Shown: positions 18,101 through 27,950 of the stretch, in pieces
Layout: the number at the start of each line of letters is the position of its first letter
How positions within the stretch are numbered: position 1 is the stretch's first letter
NCBI GenBank assembly: GCA_001464055.1
Contig: LNET01000119.1
Location: 1-59,212 of the forward strand
DNA from: Burkholderiales bacterium Ga0077543
GTDB taxonomy: Bacteria > Pseudomonadota > Gammaproteobacteria > Burkholderiales > Burkholderiaceae_C
Direction: 5' to 3'
DNA: 59,212 bases
Made by a program: the position numbers and the translations under genes
Notes under the pieces: generated by a model
Told to the model about the DNA's origin: nothing
The model's database searches: none
The model's input: the letters and a program-made list of their open reading frames with translations, nothing else

Positions 18101-18590
18101 ACCGCTGCTCAGCAGCGGCGGGCCGACGACGGTGGTGACCCTGACGGCACGGGCGCTGGCCAGCCAGTGCCTGGACGCCGAGGCCGCGCGGCTGGAGCTG
18201 GACGATGTGCTGCAGGCGGCCGAGCAGGCCGAGTTTCCGGCCGCCCAGGCCGCCGCGCTGATGGCCCAGGCCCGGCGGGCCCTGGCCGCCGGCGACGCGG
18301 CGGCCGCGCAGCCGCTGGGTGCACGGCTGTGGGGCATGCGCGAACCGGCGCGCCACCTCCACCTGGACCAGGGCGAGCTTTGCGCTTTGGTGTGCGAGGT
18401 CGCCGACGCCGGCCGCGACCCGCAGCACGCCCGCCAGGTCCGCGCCGCTGCGGTGCAGGCCTTCGTCCAGGCTGCACAAGCCCATGTACCGCCCGGCGAG
18501 ATCGCTGCCTGGCGTGCCCACCCGCTGCGGCTGGCGCTGTGGCGCGAGGGGCCGCAGCCGGTCATCAGGCCTGGCGACGGCGCCGGATGA
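15117..18590 (+). CDS. SARP/BTAD transcriptional regulator with AAA ATPase and TPR domains
   Basis: The 1157-residue product resembles large AfsR/SARP-type regulators. Residues about 20-110 (LQLRLLGVPAW, MAHWLWPEVPLPRAHANLRQ) fit the OmpR-like winged helix. About 120-245 is a bacterial transcriptional activator domain ending RDELGVKPAPETLALL. An AAA/NACHT-like ATPase follows with Walker A LLGEPGMGKSRLLL near 300 and a Walker B-like AVLFDDLQHAD. The C-terminal half is alanine-rich helical TPR repeats. It starts at GTG 15117 and is divergent from ivd. Its target genes are unknown. Its 3' end overlaps the convergent PEP-CTERM gene by 26 bp. Confidence 0.85.
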   Translation: MSASPQSAVVAPPSACPPPTGVLQLRLLGVPAWRAEAQPWRPLADKDALLLARLTLEGPQARSPMAHWLWPEVPLPRAHANLRQRLFRLRHQQGELVTHSDVGLRLTEGVRCDVWRDGCADDADLAATLLDGVDAAGPPGSDTGAHEEWLIELRRQWAARRADLLGGLAARHESQGALAAALAATETLLALDPLVEHAWRRLMRLHSLRGDRAAALAAFERCEQVLRDELGVKPAPETLALLHRVESGSAGPQSPASPATTLPASLLNPPRLVGREAEQRAMAAAWQAGSAFVLLGEPGMGKSRLLLACAAEGPARALATARPGDEIVAYGSLVRLLRSMMRTAPAPERLWPDAGVREEMARLLPELGPMPGSPGREASLHRALEQVFQAAPAAGLQAVLFDDLQHADQASRAVLQRSCGLPGLRWGLASRPALGESGAGAWLPAWLASSARLQPVTLAALDDQALHALLDTVQAASQRWPASLPEALARHCGGNPLFVLETLKHLHLQGALSDEAAGSARNAAAAFETLPLPPSVHAVLTQRLAALSERAQNLARVASVAGPEFSVAVAADVMAESPLAVAAPWAELERAQVFRSQPGASVFAHEAVLDAVRSGLPAALLAPLHAAVALSLQKSAAPPQAVARHFAAAGQLAAAAPMALAAAERALQQGRTAEQMALLQQAAAWFEESGDAAAAFAAQVATIPVCMVHQGVGPAAALAQALLARCEGAAQRLALRLEQANVALAAQDLATLHQASAAALADALPGSTQALRALALHATALVFGGDLAQALTRVQQVQQGLPAITDARLAAELQGHVAMVFACCGRTRDCVEALHGQHHHARQAGDLEQEAIALSSMASQHLHLGQVELAVQHAQQAAVLYRRLDSAGTAFANNLNLAMSLIALNHYQAARAVLDEALAHCDRAASSADLRTVVANLRAGLCQRLGDAAGALRELDQAPAPAAPRLKIQQQLLRAHAALMLGQRDTALRHWSTLTPLLSSGGPTTVVTLTARALASQCLDAEAARLELDDVLQAAEQAEFPAAQAAALMAQARRALAAGDAAAAQPLGARLWGMREPARHLHLDQGELCALVCEVADAGRDPQHARQVRAAAVQAFVQAAQAHVPPGEIAAWRAHPLRLALWREGPQPVIRPGDGAG

Positions 18591-19404
18591 AACCCATCGC
18601 GACCACGCCCGCCATCCACAGCGCCCAGGCCGAGGGCTCGGGCACGGCCGACACCGGGATGATCTGCCCGGTCTGGTCCAGCCGGATGCCCAGCCCGCCG
18701 GCCGGTGCCACGCCCGTGCTCAGGGTGATCGAGTCCAGGTTCAGCCCGCCCCGGGTTTGGCTGTTGTTGGCCGCCGTGGTGGTGTTGATCATGAACAGCG
18801 TGCCGTAGAGCGAACCCACGGTCTGCTGCAGCGAAAAGCCCTGGACAAAGCTGCCCACGAGCGTGCCGTCGCCGACGGTGGTGTAGCCCAGGCCACTCGG
18901 GCCCGGGGCGTAGGTGCGGGTCACGGACCCCAGGCGTTCCTGGGCCACGGCGTTGATGTCGTTGCGCAGCTCGGCCTCGTAGCTGAAGCTCGTGGTGGAA
19001 ATCGAACTCGGGCCGACATCGAGAAAGCCCGCCAGGGTGAAGTTGAACGTCAGGCCCAGGCCGGCGGCGCTGGGCAGGGCGGTGTTGCTGGCCAGGTCCC
19101 ACAGCGTGTACTCGCTGCGTGTCGAGGACGCAGCGTTGTAGTGGGTGGTCACCGCGGTGCTGTAGCCATAGGCCGTCACATGGGTGCTGGTGCGCGTGGT
19201 GTTGGCGGCCGATCCGCGCAGGCCGATGGGGTCGAACTCCTTCAGCGCCACGGCCGTCAGGCCAGTGTTGGTGTCGACCACGGTCACCGGGTCCAGGTTC
19301 TGGAACGCCTGGGCGTTGACAAAGTCCACCGCCCACACCGGCGTGGCCCCGAAGGACAGCACCAGCAGACTGCTCTGCAGATTCAGCTTGAATGAATTCG
19401 TCAT
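18565..19404 (-). CDS. PEP-CTERM sorting-domain protein
   Basis: The 279-residue exported protein has a signal peptide (MTNSFKLNLQSSLLVLSFGA, cleavage near AVA) and ends with a PEP-CTERM tail: VPEPSAWALWMAGVVAMGF followed by IRRRRQA. Such tails are recognised by exosortase in bacteria that make exopolysaccharide or biofilm. The body is Ser/Thr-rich and probably beta-structured; no enzyme motif is visible. The ATG at 19404 has an AAGGAG site. No exosortase gene is in the window. Confidence 0.88.
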   Translation of the reverse strand: MTNSFKLNLQSSLLVLSFGATPVWAVDFVNAQAFQNLDPVTVVDTNTGLTAVALKEFDPIGLRGSAANTTRTSTHVTAYGYSTAVTTHYNAASSTRSEYTLWDLASNTALPSAAGLGLTFNFTLAGFLDVGPSSISTTSFSYEAELRNDINAVAQERLGSVTRTYAPGPSGLGYTTVGDGTLVGSFVQGFSLQQTVGSLYGTLFMINTTTAANNSQTRGGLNLDSITLSTGVAPAGGLGIRLDQTGQIIPVSAVPEPSAWALWMAGVVAMGFIRRRRQA

Positions 19405-19545
19405 GGTTCGACTCCTTGCTTGTTGCCTGAGGCCACCACCGCGGCAGCGCAATCAGTGAGGCGAAGCTTCAGCGGCGCCCGTTACCAGGCCGTCACACGC
19501 CGCGCGGACTCGGGCAGACGAGCCGGCAAAGCTAGACTGCCGGCC

Positions 19546-20622
19546 ATGGCCAACCCCCAAGAAGCAGCGCTCGACTACCCCTTGCAGGACACCCTGCCCG
19601 GCCCCGGCTCCAGCATCGAGATGGCGCCGGGCGTGCGCTGGCTGCGCATGCCGCTGCCCTTCGCGCTGGACCACATCAACCTGTGGCTGCTGCGCGACCG
19701 GCAGGACGGCATCGAGGGCTGGACGATCGTCGACTGCGGTGTCGCCAACGACACCACGCGGGCCGCCTGGGAACGCGTCTTCGAACATGAACTCGACGGC
19801 CTGCCGGTGCTGCGGGTCGTCTGTACCCACATGCACCCCGACCACATCGGACTGGCGCACTGGCTGTGCGAACGCTGGACCACCGCAGAGCGCGAGTGCC
19901 GGCTGTGGATCAGCGCCACCGACTGGAATGCCGCACGCATGGCCAGCCAGACCACCACCGGCTTTGGCGGCGACAACGCCGCACGCTTTTTTGCGCTGCA
20001 CGGCCTGACCGACCCCGAGGCTCTCGCCAAGGTGCGGGCGCGGTCCAACTACTACGCCAGCATGGTGCCGCAGGTGCCTGGCCGCTACAGGCGGCTGATG
20101 GACGGCGGGGTGCTGCACGTGGGCGGGCGCAGCTGGCATTGCATCGCCGGCTACGGCCACGCACCCGAGCACATTGCGCTGCACTGCCCGGCGCTGGGCG
20201 TGCTGATCTCGGGCGACATGGTGCTGCCGCGCATTTCCACCAACGTCAGCGTCATCGACATCGAACCCGAGGCCGACCCGCTGCCGCTGTACCTGCGCTC
20301 CATCGGGCAGATGCGCGTGCTGCCAGCAGCGACGCTGGTGCTGCCTTCACATGGCAAGCCCTTCACCGGGCTGCACGCACGCATCGACCAGCTGACAGCC
20401 CACCACGAAGCGCGCTACGCCGACGTGCTGCAAGCCTGCGCCCGCCGGCCCCACAGCGCGGCAGACTTGCTGCCCGTGCTCTTCAAGCGCACGCTGGACC
20501 TGCACCAGACCACGTTCGCGATGGGCGAGTCCATCGCTCACCTGCACGCCCTGGCCGGCGAAGGCAGGCTGCGGCCGCTGCCGTTGCACGACGGCGTGCT
20601 GCGTTTCGAAACCACGCGCTGA
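19546..20622 (+). CDS. MBL-fold metallohydrolase
   Basis: A 358-residue metallo-beta-lactamase-fold hydrolase. The metal-binding signature CTHMHPDHIGLAHW gives H95, H97, D99 and H100, followed by a later His in GYGHAPEH, an Asp in LISGDMVLPR and a His in LVLPSHGKPF, so both metal sites look complete. The extended C-terminus with HHEARYADVLQA resembles the MBL group that includes glyoxalase II-like and lactonase proteins. Substrate unknown. The ATG at 19546 has no clear binding site and the upstream frame is open, but the family-like sequence begins here. Confidence 0.85.
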   Translation: MANPQEAALDYPLQDTLPGPGSSIEMAPGVRWLRMPLPFALDHINLWLLRDRQDGIEGWTIVDCGVANDTTRAAWERVFEHELDGLPVLRVVCTHMHPDHIGLAHWLCERWTTAERECRLWISATDWNAARMASQTTTGFGGDNAARFFALHGLTDPEALAKVRARSNYYASMVPQVPGRYRRLMDGGVLHVGGRSWHCIAGYGHAPEHIALHCPALGVLISGDMVLPRISTNVSVIDIEPEADPLPLYLRSIGQMRVLPAATLVLPSHGKPFTGLHARIDQLTAHHEARYADVLQACARRPHSAADLLPVLFKRTLDLHQTTFAMGESIAHLHALAGEGRLRPLPLHDGVLRFETTR

Positions 20623-20640
20623 AAACAGATCGGCGACCAG

Positions 20641-20850
20641 GCAAGCAAGGCTTGCAAGGCTTGCAAGGCCGCCGATGTGCTTCTTCTGTGGCAGTGGCGG
20701 GGCCTCCCGGCAGCCCGCTCGGTCTTCTTTTGCAGGTGATGACAACTTACCAGTGTCAGTATGGCCAACCCGCTGTCCGAGCGCATCCTTCTATTGGCGG
20801 AATGTGGCGCTCGCAGACCACCCCGTTGAGGGGGCTCGACAAAACGAGGG
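20641..20850. repeat. Intergenic stretch with short tandem repeats
   Basis: The 232-bp gap between the MBL gene and the YgjP-type gene (20623-20854) holds no gene. Near 20641-20668 the unit GGCTTGCAA repeats in tandem. Near 20821-20850 there is a GC-rich hairpin-like stretch (CCCCGTTGAGGGGGCTCG) that may be a degraded relative of the dispersed element listed elsewhere. The two flanking genes are convergent, so a terminator is expected here, but no stem with a T-tract was seen. Confidence 0.4.
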
Positions 20851-20854
20851 GCCT

Positions 20855-21736
20855 TCAGTCGAGCACTGGCAGCACTTCCGTGCGCAGCATGCCCCGCGCG
20901 GCCTCGAACTCGGGCAGGGCGTTGCGAACCACGTCCCAGAACGCCGGACTGTGATTCATTTCACGCAAATGGGCCAGTTCATGGGTCACCACGTAGTCGA
21001 TCACGGGCAGGCCGAAGTGCACCAGCCGCCAATTCAGGCGAATCGACCCGTCGGCACTGGCGCTGCCCCAGCGCGTGGCCGCCGAACTGAGCGTCAGGCG
21101 CTTCATGCGCACCCCCAGGCGCGGGGCATAGAGCGCACAGCGCTCCTCGAACACGCGCCGGGCCTGGCGCTGCAGCCAGCTTTGCACCGTATCGCGGATC
21201 TGCGCCGGGTCTGCGCCCTGGGGCAGGCCCAGGTGCAGGCGCAGCGCAGGCGCCCCCGGACTCGTTTCGTCGGCGCCCTTCAGCACGGCCCCAGTGGCCT
21301 GAGGATCGAGTACCAGGACGAGGCTCTGGCCCAGGAAAGGCAGGCTCGTGCCCCCGCGCCAGTCCACCCGCGCCGCCGCCACCCGTTGACCACGTTCACG
21401 CTGCTCGTGCAGCTTGCGCAGGATCCAGGGTGCTTTCTCACGCAGCGCGGCCTCGACATCGGCCACGCCCACCCAGCGGGGGGCGCTGACGGTCAGGCCT
21501 TCGGCCCCGATGCAAAAGCCGATGCTGCGCCGGCGTGCACGGCGCAACTCGTAGCCGACCAGGTGCTCGCCGAAGCGGATGTCGCGCTGCGAACGCGGGT
21601 GGCGGAAAGCCGCCGGATCGGCCGGCGCAACGGATGCGGGCGCCGCCAAACCGGGCACCGGCGCGGCGACCGCAGCGGGCGGTTCACCAAACAGCGAAAG
21701 CTGCATCGTCTGAGGAAGCGCGGAAGTGCTGGTCAT
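20855..21736 (-). CDS. YgjP/SprT-like zinc metallopeptidase (DUF45)
   Basis: The 293-residue protein belongs to the YgjP/DUF45 family of predicted zinc metallopeptidases. The zinc motif VVTHELAHLREMNHSPAFW (HExxH plus a downstream His) is intact, preceded by the typical SSAATRWGSASADGSIRLNW. The N-terminal 45 residues are Ala/Pro-rich and variable. It is the last gene of a leftward gene run. Substrate unknown. Confidence 0.88.
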   Translation of the reverse strand: MTSTSALPQTMQLSLFGEPPAAVAAPVPGLAAPASVAPADPAAFRHPRSQRDIRFGEHLVGYELRRARRRSIGFCIGAEGLTVSAPRWVGVADVEAALREKAPWILRKLHEQRERGQRVAAARVDWRGGTSLPFLGQSLVLVLDPQATGAVLKGADETSPGAPALRLHLGLPQGADPAQIRDTVQSWLQRQARRVFEERCALYAPRLGVRMKRLTLSSAATRWGSASADGSIRLNWRLVHFGLPVIDYVVTHELAHLREMNHSPAFWDVVRNALPEFEAARGMLRTEVLPVLD

Positions 21737-21861
21737 GTCCGCCCGAATTCTAGGAGGCCAGGCCGATTCACGCCGGGCCCGGCCTGTTGGCAGGCTTCGG
21801 CCGAAGGCGCTGCTGCGTGCGGCACCGGGCCTGGGTCAACCGGCTGCGGCACCGGCCAGGC

Positions 21862-22614
21862 TCAGCCCGGGTAGGCCTCGGGGTCCAGGCGGCGCATTTC
21901 GGCCTCGATCCAGGCCTCGACTTCGCGCATCAGTTCTTCGGACTCGCGTCCGGTGCTGGGGATCGGCGGGCCGATGGACACGTCGATGACGCCTGGACGC
22001 AGCAGGAAGCTCTTGCGCGGCCAGCACTTGGCCGAAGTCGCAGCGATCGGCACGACAGGCACGCCCGTGGCGATTGCCAGACGCGAGGCACCGCTCTTGT
22101 AGACACCCTGGCTGCCACGCGGCGTGCGCGTGCCTTCCGGGAACATGATCACCCAGATGCCTTCGGCCGCCAGCCGCTTGCCTTGTGCGGCGACCTTGTT
22201 CCAGGCTTCGGCGCGCTTGCTGCGGTCGATGTGGATCATGTCGAGCCGGCCCATGGCCCAGCCGAAAAAGGGCACGAACAGCAGTTCGCGCTTGAACACG
22301 TAGGCCAGCGGATGCGACATCAAGGTGGGGTAGGCGAAGGTCTCCCAGGTGCTCTGGTGCTTGGACGCCAGCACCACGGCCGAGCGCTTGTCGCCCGCGC
22401 TGGGCAGCCGGTCCATGCCGTGCACCCGGTAGTCCACGCCGCAGATCACGCGCGCGCCCCAGATCGCCATGCGCAGCCAGCGCATCGTCGGCCAGTACAG
22501 CTTTTCGCCGCGCCAGAAGATCGACAGCAGCAGCATCAAGGTGCCCCAGGGGATGACAGTGACCGCCAGCCACAGCACGAACAGGAACGAGCGTAGCGCC
22601 CAGACTGCCCGCAT
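21862..22614 (-). CDS. plsC: 1-acyl-sn-glycerol-3-phosphate acyltransferase (PlsC family)
   Basis: PlsC makes phosphatidic acid by acylating lysophosphatidic acid at the membrane. The 250-residue protein has an N-terminal membrane helix (FLFVLWLAVTVIPWGTLML), the acyltransferase block KHQSTWETF (motif I, His-x4-Glu variant instead of Asp), and MFPEGTRT (motif III). The ATG overlaps the gmhB stop as TGATG, so the two are coupled. Co-occurrence with gmhB and glyQS is common in Burkholderiales. Confidence 0.92.
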   Translation of the reverse strand: MRAVWALRSFLFVLWLAVTVIPWGTLMLLLSIFWRGEKLYWPTMRWLRMAIWGARVICGVDYRVHGMDRLPSAGDKRSAVVLASKHQSTWETFAYPTLMSHPLAYVFKRELLFVPFFGWAMGRLDMIHIDRSKRAEAWNKVAAQGKRLAAEGIWVIMFPEGTRTPRGSQGVYKSGASRLAIATGVPVVPIAATSAKCWPRKSFLLRPGVIDVSIGPPIPSTGRESEELMREVEAWIEAEMRRLDPEAYPG

Positions 22615-23210
22615 CAGCCCAGGGCCCCGCTGCCGGAATCGAAGATGCCATCGCGGCGCTGCAGGAAATCCGCGAACTCGCCCAGGCTGGCGTGAACGGT
22701 GCTGCCGGGCACGGCGTCGAGCACGGCCTGCAGCTCGGCCACGGACAGCGCTGCGGCGCGCCCGCTCAGCACCAGGTGCGGCTGGCAGCCGGCGGCGCGG
22801 GCGGCCTGCAGATCCCGCAGCGTGTCGCCCACCATCGCCACGTTGCCCAGGTCGACCCCGTAGCGCCTGCCAACGTCGAGTATCAGCCCGGGCTGCGGCT
22901 TGCGGCAATCGCAGCCTTCCTCGGGCGTGTGCGGGCAGAAGAAGATGGCATCGAGTCGTCCGCCTTCGGCTTGCAGCAGCTTGTTCATGTGCGCATGCAC
23001 GGCGTTCACCGCACTCATGTCGATCATGCCGCGACCGATGCCGCTCTGGTTGGTGGCCACCACCACATGCCAGCCCGCATGGTTCAAGCGCGACACGGCT
23101 TCCAGCGCGCCGGGAATCGGCACCCACTCCTCGGCGCTCGTGACATGGCCTTCGCGGAAGTGGTTGAGCACGCCGTCGCGGCCCAGGATGACGAGCTTGG
23201 TGTTTTGCAT
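22614..23210 (-). CDS. gmhB: GmhB-like HAD phosphatase lacking the usual nucleophile
   Basis: GmhB removes the 7-phosphate of heptose bisphosphate in LPS heptose synthesis. The 198-residue protein has the rest of the family pattern: VVVATNQSGIGRG, a zinc-binding CPHTPEEGCDCRKPQPG, and AMVGDTLRDLQAA. However, motif I reads VILGRDGVLN where active enzymes have LDRDG; the codon for the nucleophilic Asp is GGC (Gly), while the second Asp remains. The protein may have altered or no phosphatase activity, or use another route. The rest is well conserved, so this is not simple decay. Confidence 0.85.
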   Translation of the reverse strand: MQNTKLVILGRDGVLNHFREGHVTSAEEWVPIPGALEAVSRLNHAGWHVVVATNQSGIGRGMIDMSAVNAVHAHMNKLLQAEGGRLDAIFFCPHTPEEGCDCRKPQPGLILDVGRRYGVDLGNVAMVGDTLRDLQAARAAGCQPHLVLSGRAAALSVAELQAVLDAVPGSTVHASLGEFADFLQRRDGIFDSGSGALG

Positions 23211-23250
23211 CAGCTTCGGGCGGGCAGCGAACGCGGCAAAGGCGGGCGCT

Positions 23251-25364
23251 TCATTGCACCAGGCGCGACAGGTCGGCCACGCGGTTCATGGCCTGGTGCA
23301 ACCGTGCCAGCAGCGCCAGGCGGTTGCGGCGCAGGTCGGGGTCGTCGGCATTGACCATCACGGTTTCGAAGAAGGCGTCGACAGGCGCCTTCAGCGCGGC
23401 CAGGGCCTGAAGTGAAGCGGTGTAGTCGCCACGCTCGAAAGCCGCGTCGGCCACGGGCGCCGTCTGCGCCAGAGCCGCAGCCAGCGCAGCTTCGGCCGGC
23501 TCGACCAGGCGCGCGGTGTCGACTGCGCCAGGCGACGCGGCGTTGGTGTCGTCGGCCTTTTTCAGGATGTTGCCCACGCGCTTGTTGGCGGCCGCGAGCG
23601 CGGCCGATTCAGGCAAGGCGGCAAAGGCCCGCACGGCCGCCAACCGGCGCGGAATGTCGCCCCAGCGCGGCGGGCGCAGGGCGACCACGGCATCGACCTC
23701 CTGTGCGCTGCTGCCCTGCTCACGCAGGCTGCCGACCAGGCGGTCGAAGAGAAAGCCCGTCAGGTCGTCGGCCGTGCCCGCAGGGGCAGCCGGAAACAGG
23801 GCCAGCGCCTGCGCCACCAGGGCCGGAACAGCCAAGGGCAGGTCGCGCTCGATCAACATCCGGATGACACCCAGCGCGTGGCGGCGCAGCGCAAACGGAT
23901 CCCTGTCGCCGGTGGGCTTCTCGCCGATGCTGAACAGGCCGGCCAGGGTTTCCAGCTTGTCGGCCAGGGCCACCACCGCGCCGGCTTCGCCTCGCGGCAG
24001 CGCGTCGCCAGCAAATCGCGGCCGGTAGTGGTCTTCCACTGCCAGTGCCACGTCCTCGGTCTCGCCGTCATGGCGGGCGTAGTAGCCGCCCATCACGCCC
24101 TGCAATTCTGGAAACTCGCCCACCATGTCGGTCAGCAGGTCGGCCTTGGACAGCATGGCCGCACGGTCGGCGCTGGTCGCCAGCAGGTCGCCGCCCAGGG
24201 TCTGGCCGATGCCGCGGGCCAGCGCGCGCACACGTTCGTTGCGGTCTCCCTGGCTGCCGAGTTTGCCGTGGTAGACCACCCTGGCCAGCTGCAGCACGCG
24301 GCTTTCCAGGCTGCGCTTGCGGTCCTGGTCATAGAAGAACTTGGCGTCGGCCAGGCGCGGGCGCACGACACGTTCATTGCCTTCGACGACGCGGCCGGCG
24401 TCGGCCGGACGGATGTTGCTGACGATCAGGAATTTGTTCGTCAGCTTGCCGGCGGCGTCCAGCAGCGGAAAGTACTTCTGGTTGGCCTTCATCGTCAGGA
24501 TCAGGCATTCCTGCGGCACGGCCAGGAACTCTGGCTCGAAGCAGCACAGCAGCACGTTCGGTCGTTCGACGAGTGCGGTGACCTCGTCGAGCAGGGCCTC
24601 GTCGTCGATCGGCACCAGGCCTTGGCGCTGCGCAGCCGCCGTCAGCTGCCGCACCAGTTCAGCGCGGCGTGCCGCGAAGCCGGGGATGACGGCCCCTTCG
24701 GCCTGCATCTGGGCGGCATAGCTGTCGGCGTCCTCCAGCACGAGCTCGGCCACCGCGGCCTCGAAACGGTGGCCGCGGGTGACGCGGCCGGCCTCCAGGC
24801 CCAGCGCCTGAACCGGCACGATCTCGCTGCCATGCAAGGCCACCAGCCCGTGCACCGGGCGCACGAAGTTGACGCTGGTCCAGCCATCGTCCAGCTGGTA
24901 CTGCATCACCTTGGGAATCGGCAGCCGGGCCATGGCCTCCAGCAGTGATTTCTGCAGGCCCGCGGCCAGGGTGGCACCGGGCACGGTGCTGTCCAGGAAC
25001 AGTGTTTCCGCCTTGCCGTCCAAAGCCCGCTTCAAGCCAGGCACGCTGCTGGCGTCGGCGCCCAGCGCGGCCAGCTTCTTCAGCAATGCCGGGGTGGGGC
25101 CGCCGCTTGCGTCCAGGCCCACGGACACGGGCATCAGCTTGCTCTGCTGCGCCTTGTCGGCAGCACGGCCGGCCACGCCGGTCAGGTGCACGGCCAGGCG
25201 ACGCGGCGACGCAAAAGCCGTGGAAACCGAATCCGCGGCCACCAGGCCCTGGGCTTTCAGGCCATCGGCCAGCAGGCTGACAAAGGACTCGCCCAGCTTC
25301 TTCAACGCTTTCGGCGGCAGTTCTTCGACAAAGAGTTCGACCAGCAGGCTCGCGGTTCGCATGC

Positions 25365-25368
<4 letters not shown>
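23251..25368 (-). CDS. glyS: Glycyl-tRNA synthetase beta subunit
   Basis: The beta chain of the bacterial alpha2beta2 glycyl-tRNA synthetase, needed for tRNA binding. The 705 residues begin with SLLVELFVEELPPKALKKLG and contain VPQECLILTMKANQKYFPLLD and RKRSLESRVLQLARVVYHGKLGS, conserved in GlyS. It overlaps glyQ by four bases (ATGA). The length is close to that of E. coli GlyS (689). Confidence 0.98.
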
Positions 25369-26294
<926 letters not shown>

Positions 26295-26330
26295 CAGGGT
26301 GGCCGCGGGTCCCGCGGAAAACTCCTGAGT

Positions 26331-27950
26331 TTACGGGGCGGCGCCCGGTGGCAGTGCGGTGTCGGAAGCCTCGCCCCGGCGCGCCACCCGGCCCGACAGC
26401 CCCAGCACCAGAAGCACCGCCAGCACCACCAGGGGCCACAAGCCATAGCGCGACGCCCACCAGGCAAAAGGCGTGCTGCCCACCCGCCCCTCGACCCGGG
26501 CCGTGAGCACGCCACGGGTGCCCGGCTGCAATTCGGCCAGCACCTTGCCGCGATGGTTGATGGCCACCGTCGCCCCGGTGTTGGTGGCCCGGATCATCGG
26601 TCGCTGCAGTTCGAGGGCGCGAAAGCGCGAAATGTGGCGGTGCTGGGCGATCGCCACGGTGTCGCCGAACCAGGCGATGTTGCTGATGTTGGCCAGCACG
26701 GTCGGCGCCTGGTCGGGATGGCGGAAACGCAGCGCCAGTTCTTCGCCGAACAGGTCTTCGTAGCAGATGTTAGGAGCCACGCGCTGCTTCCCTACCGGAA
26801 ACGACGGCGCGGCGGGAACGCCACGGTTGAAGTCGCCCAGTGGAATGTTCATCATCTCGGTGAACCATCGGAAGCCCGGGGGAATGAACTCTCCGAACGG
26901 CACCAGGTGCTGCTTGTCGTAGCGGTAGCCCGCACCCGCGGCCGACATCCCGACCGCCGAATTCGTGTAGCCACGCTCGAAGTCCCCCAGCGGCACGCCC
27001 ACCAACGCAGCACCGCCAGCCGTCTTGAAGTGCGCCACCAGGGCGTCCCAGTAGCCGGGCGCGACGTCGGCCAGCTGGTAAGGCAATAGCGGCACGGCAG
27101 TTTCCGGGGTCACCACCAAGTCGGCCTCGGCCGCCTGCAGTTCGCGCGCCACCCAGGCCAGGGTTTCGGGCAGTCGTTCGGCGCTGAACTTTTCGTCCTG
27201 CTGGACGTTGGTCTGCAGCAGCGCCACGGTCAACCCGCCCGAGCCGCCAGTGAAATTCCAGGGGCCTGCCACACCGGGCAAGGTCAGCAGGACGACGACC
27301 AGCGCCACCACCGTCGGCCTCTCGCCTGGCCGCACCCTGGCCATGCCGGCCAGCATCGCCGCAGCCCAGGCCAGAACCGCGCCCAGTCCGTAGACACCCA
27401 GCCAGGGTGCCAGCACGGCCAGGGGCGCGTCGACCTGCGAGTAGCCCAGGACCACCCAGGGAAAACCGGTGAACAGCACGCCCCGCGCCCATTCGGCCAG
27501 GAGGAAGAGAGCCGCGAAGAGCGCAGCGTCGCCCCAGAGCGTGGCGCGGCGCAGATGGGCGTACAGCGCTGCTGCCGCTGCCAGGTACAGCGACAGCGCC
27601 GCGGCCAGCGCCAGCACTGCCAGTGCAGCCAGCGGCGCCGGCAAGCCGCCATAGTTGTGCATGCTGATGAACAACCACCACACCCCGCCCAGCAGCCAGC
27701 CGGTCCCGTAGCTCCAACCCCAGAGCGCGGCACGCCGCGGCGCGCTGCCGTCCAGCCGCCACACCAGCACTGCCAGGGTCAGGACGGGCAGCCACCAGGC
27801 CCAGGTGTGCACGTAACTCAGCGTCTGCAGCGCGCCCAGCGCAGCCAGGCCCAGCGCTTCCATCAGGCGCAGGCCTGGCGGTACTCCGGGGCGAATGCTG
27901 AGGGTGTCTTCGGGGCCGCTGGCGCGATCGGGGGGAGTGGACACGCTCAA
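26331..27950 (-). CDS. lnt: Apolipoprotein N-acyltransferase
   Basis: Lnt adds the third acyl chain to lipoproteins in the inner membrane. The 539-residue protein has an N-terminal multi-helix membrane part, a nitrilase-like periplasmic domain and a final C-terminal helix. The catalytic triad is visible: E283 in VVTPETAVPLLP, K346 in RYDKQHLVPFGE and C396 in APNICYEDLFGE. Its start overlaps the corC stop by four bases, the standard corC-lnt pair. Confidence 0.97.
   Translation of the reverse strand: MSVSTPPDRASGPEDTLSIRPGVPPGLRLMEALGLAALGALQTLSYVHTWAWWLPVLTLAVLVWRLDGSAPRRAALWGWSYGTGWLLGGVWWLFISMHNYGGLPAPLAALAVLALAAALSLYLAAAAALYAHLRRATLWGDAALFAALFLLAEWARGVLFTGFPWVVLGYSQVDAPLAVLAPWLGVYGLGAVLAWAAAMLAGMARVRPGERPTVVALVVVLLTLPGVAGPWNFTGGSGGLTVALLQTNVQQDEKFSAERLPETLAWVARELQAAEADLVVTPETAVPLLPYQLADVAPGYWDALVAHFKTAGGAALVGVPLGDFERGYTNSAVGMSAAGAGYRYDKQHLVPFGEFIPPGFRWFTEMMNIPLGDFNRGVPAAPSFPVGKQRVAPNICYEDLFGEELALRFRHPDQAPTVLANISNIAWFGDTVAIAQHRHISRFRALELQRPMIRATNTGATVAINHRGKVLAELQPGTRGVLTARVEGRVGSTPFAWWASRYGLWPLVVLAVLLVLGLSGRVARRGEASDTALPPGAAP

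Noticed and set aside
16166..18808. 880-residue frame in another phase of the SARP gene
   Set aside because: Composition is Arg/Gly/Ala/Pro-rich without motifs. It is a shadow of the SARP/AAA/TPR frame with recognised domains.
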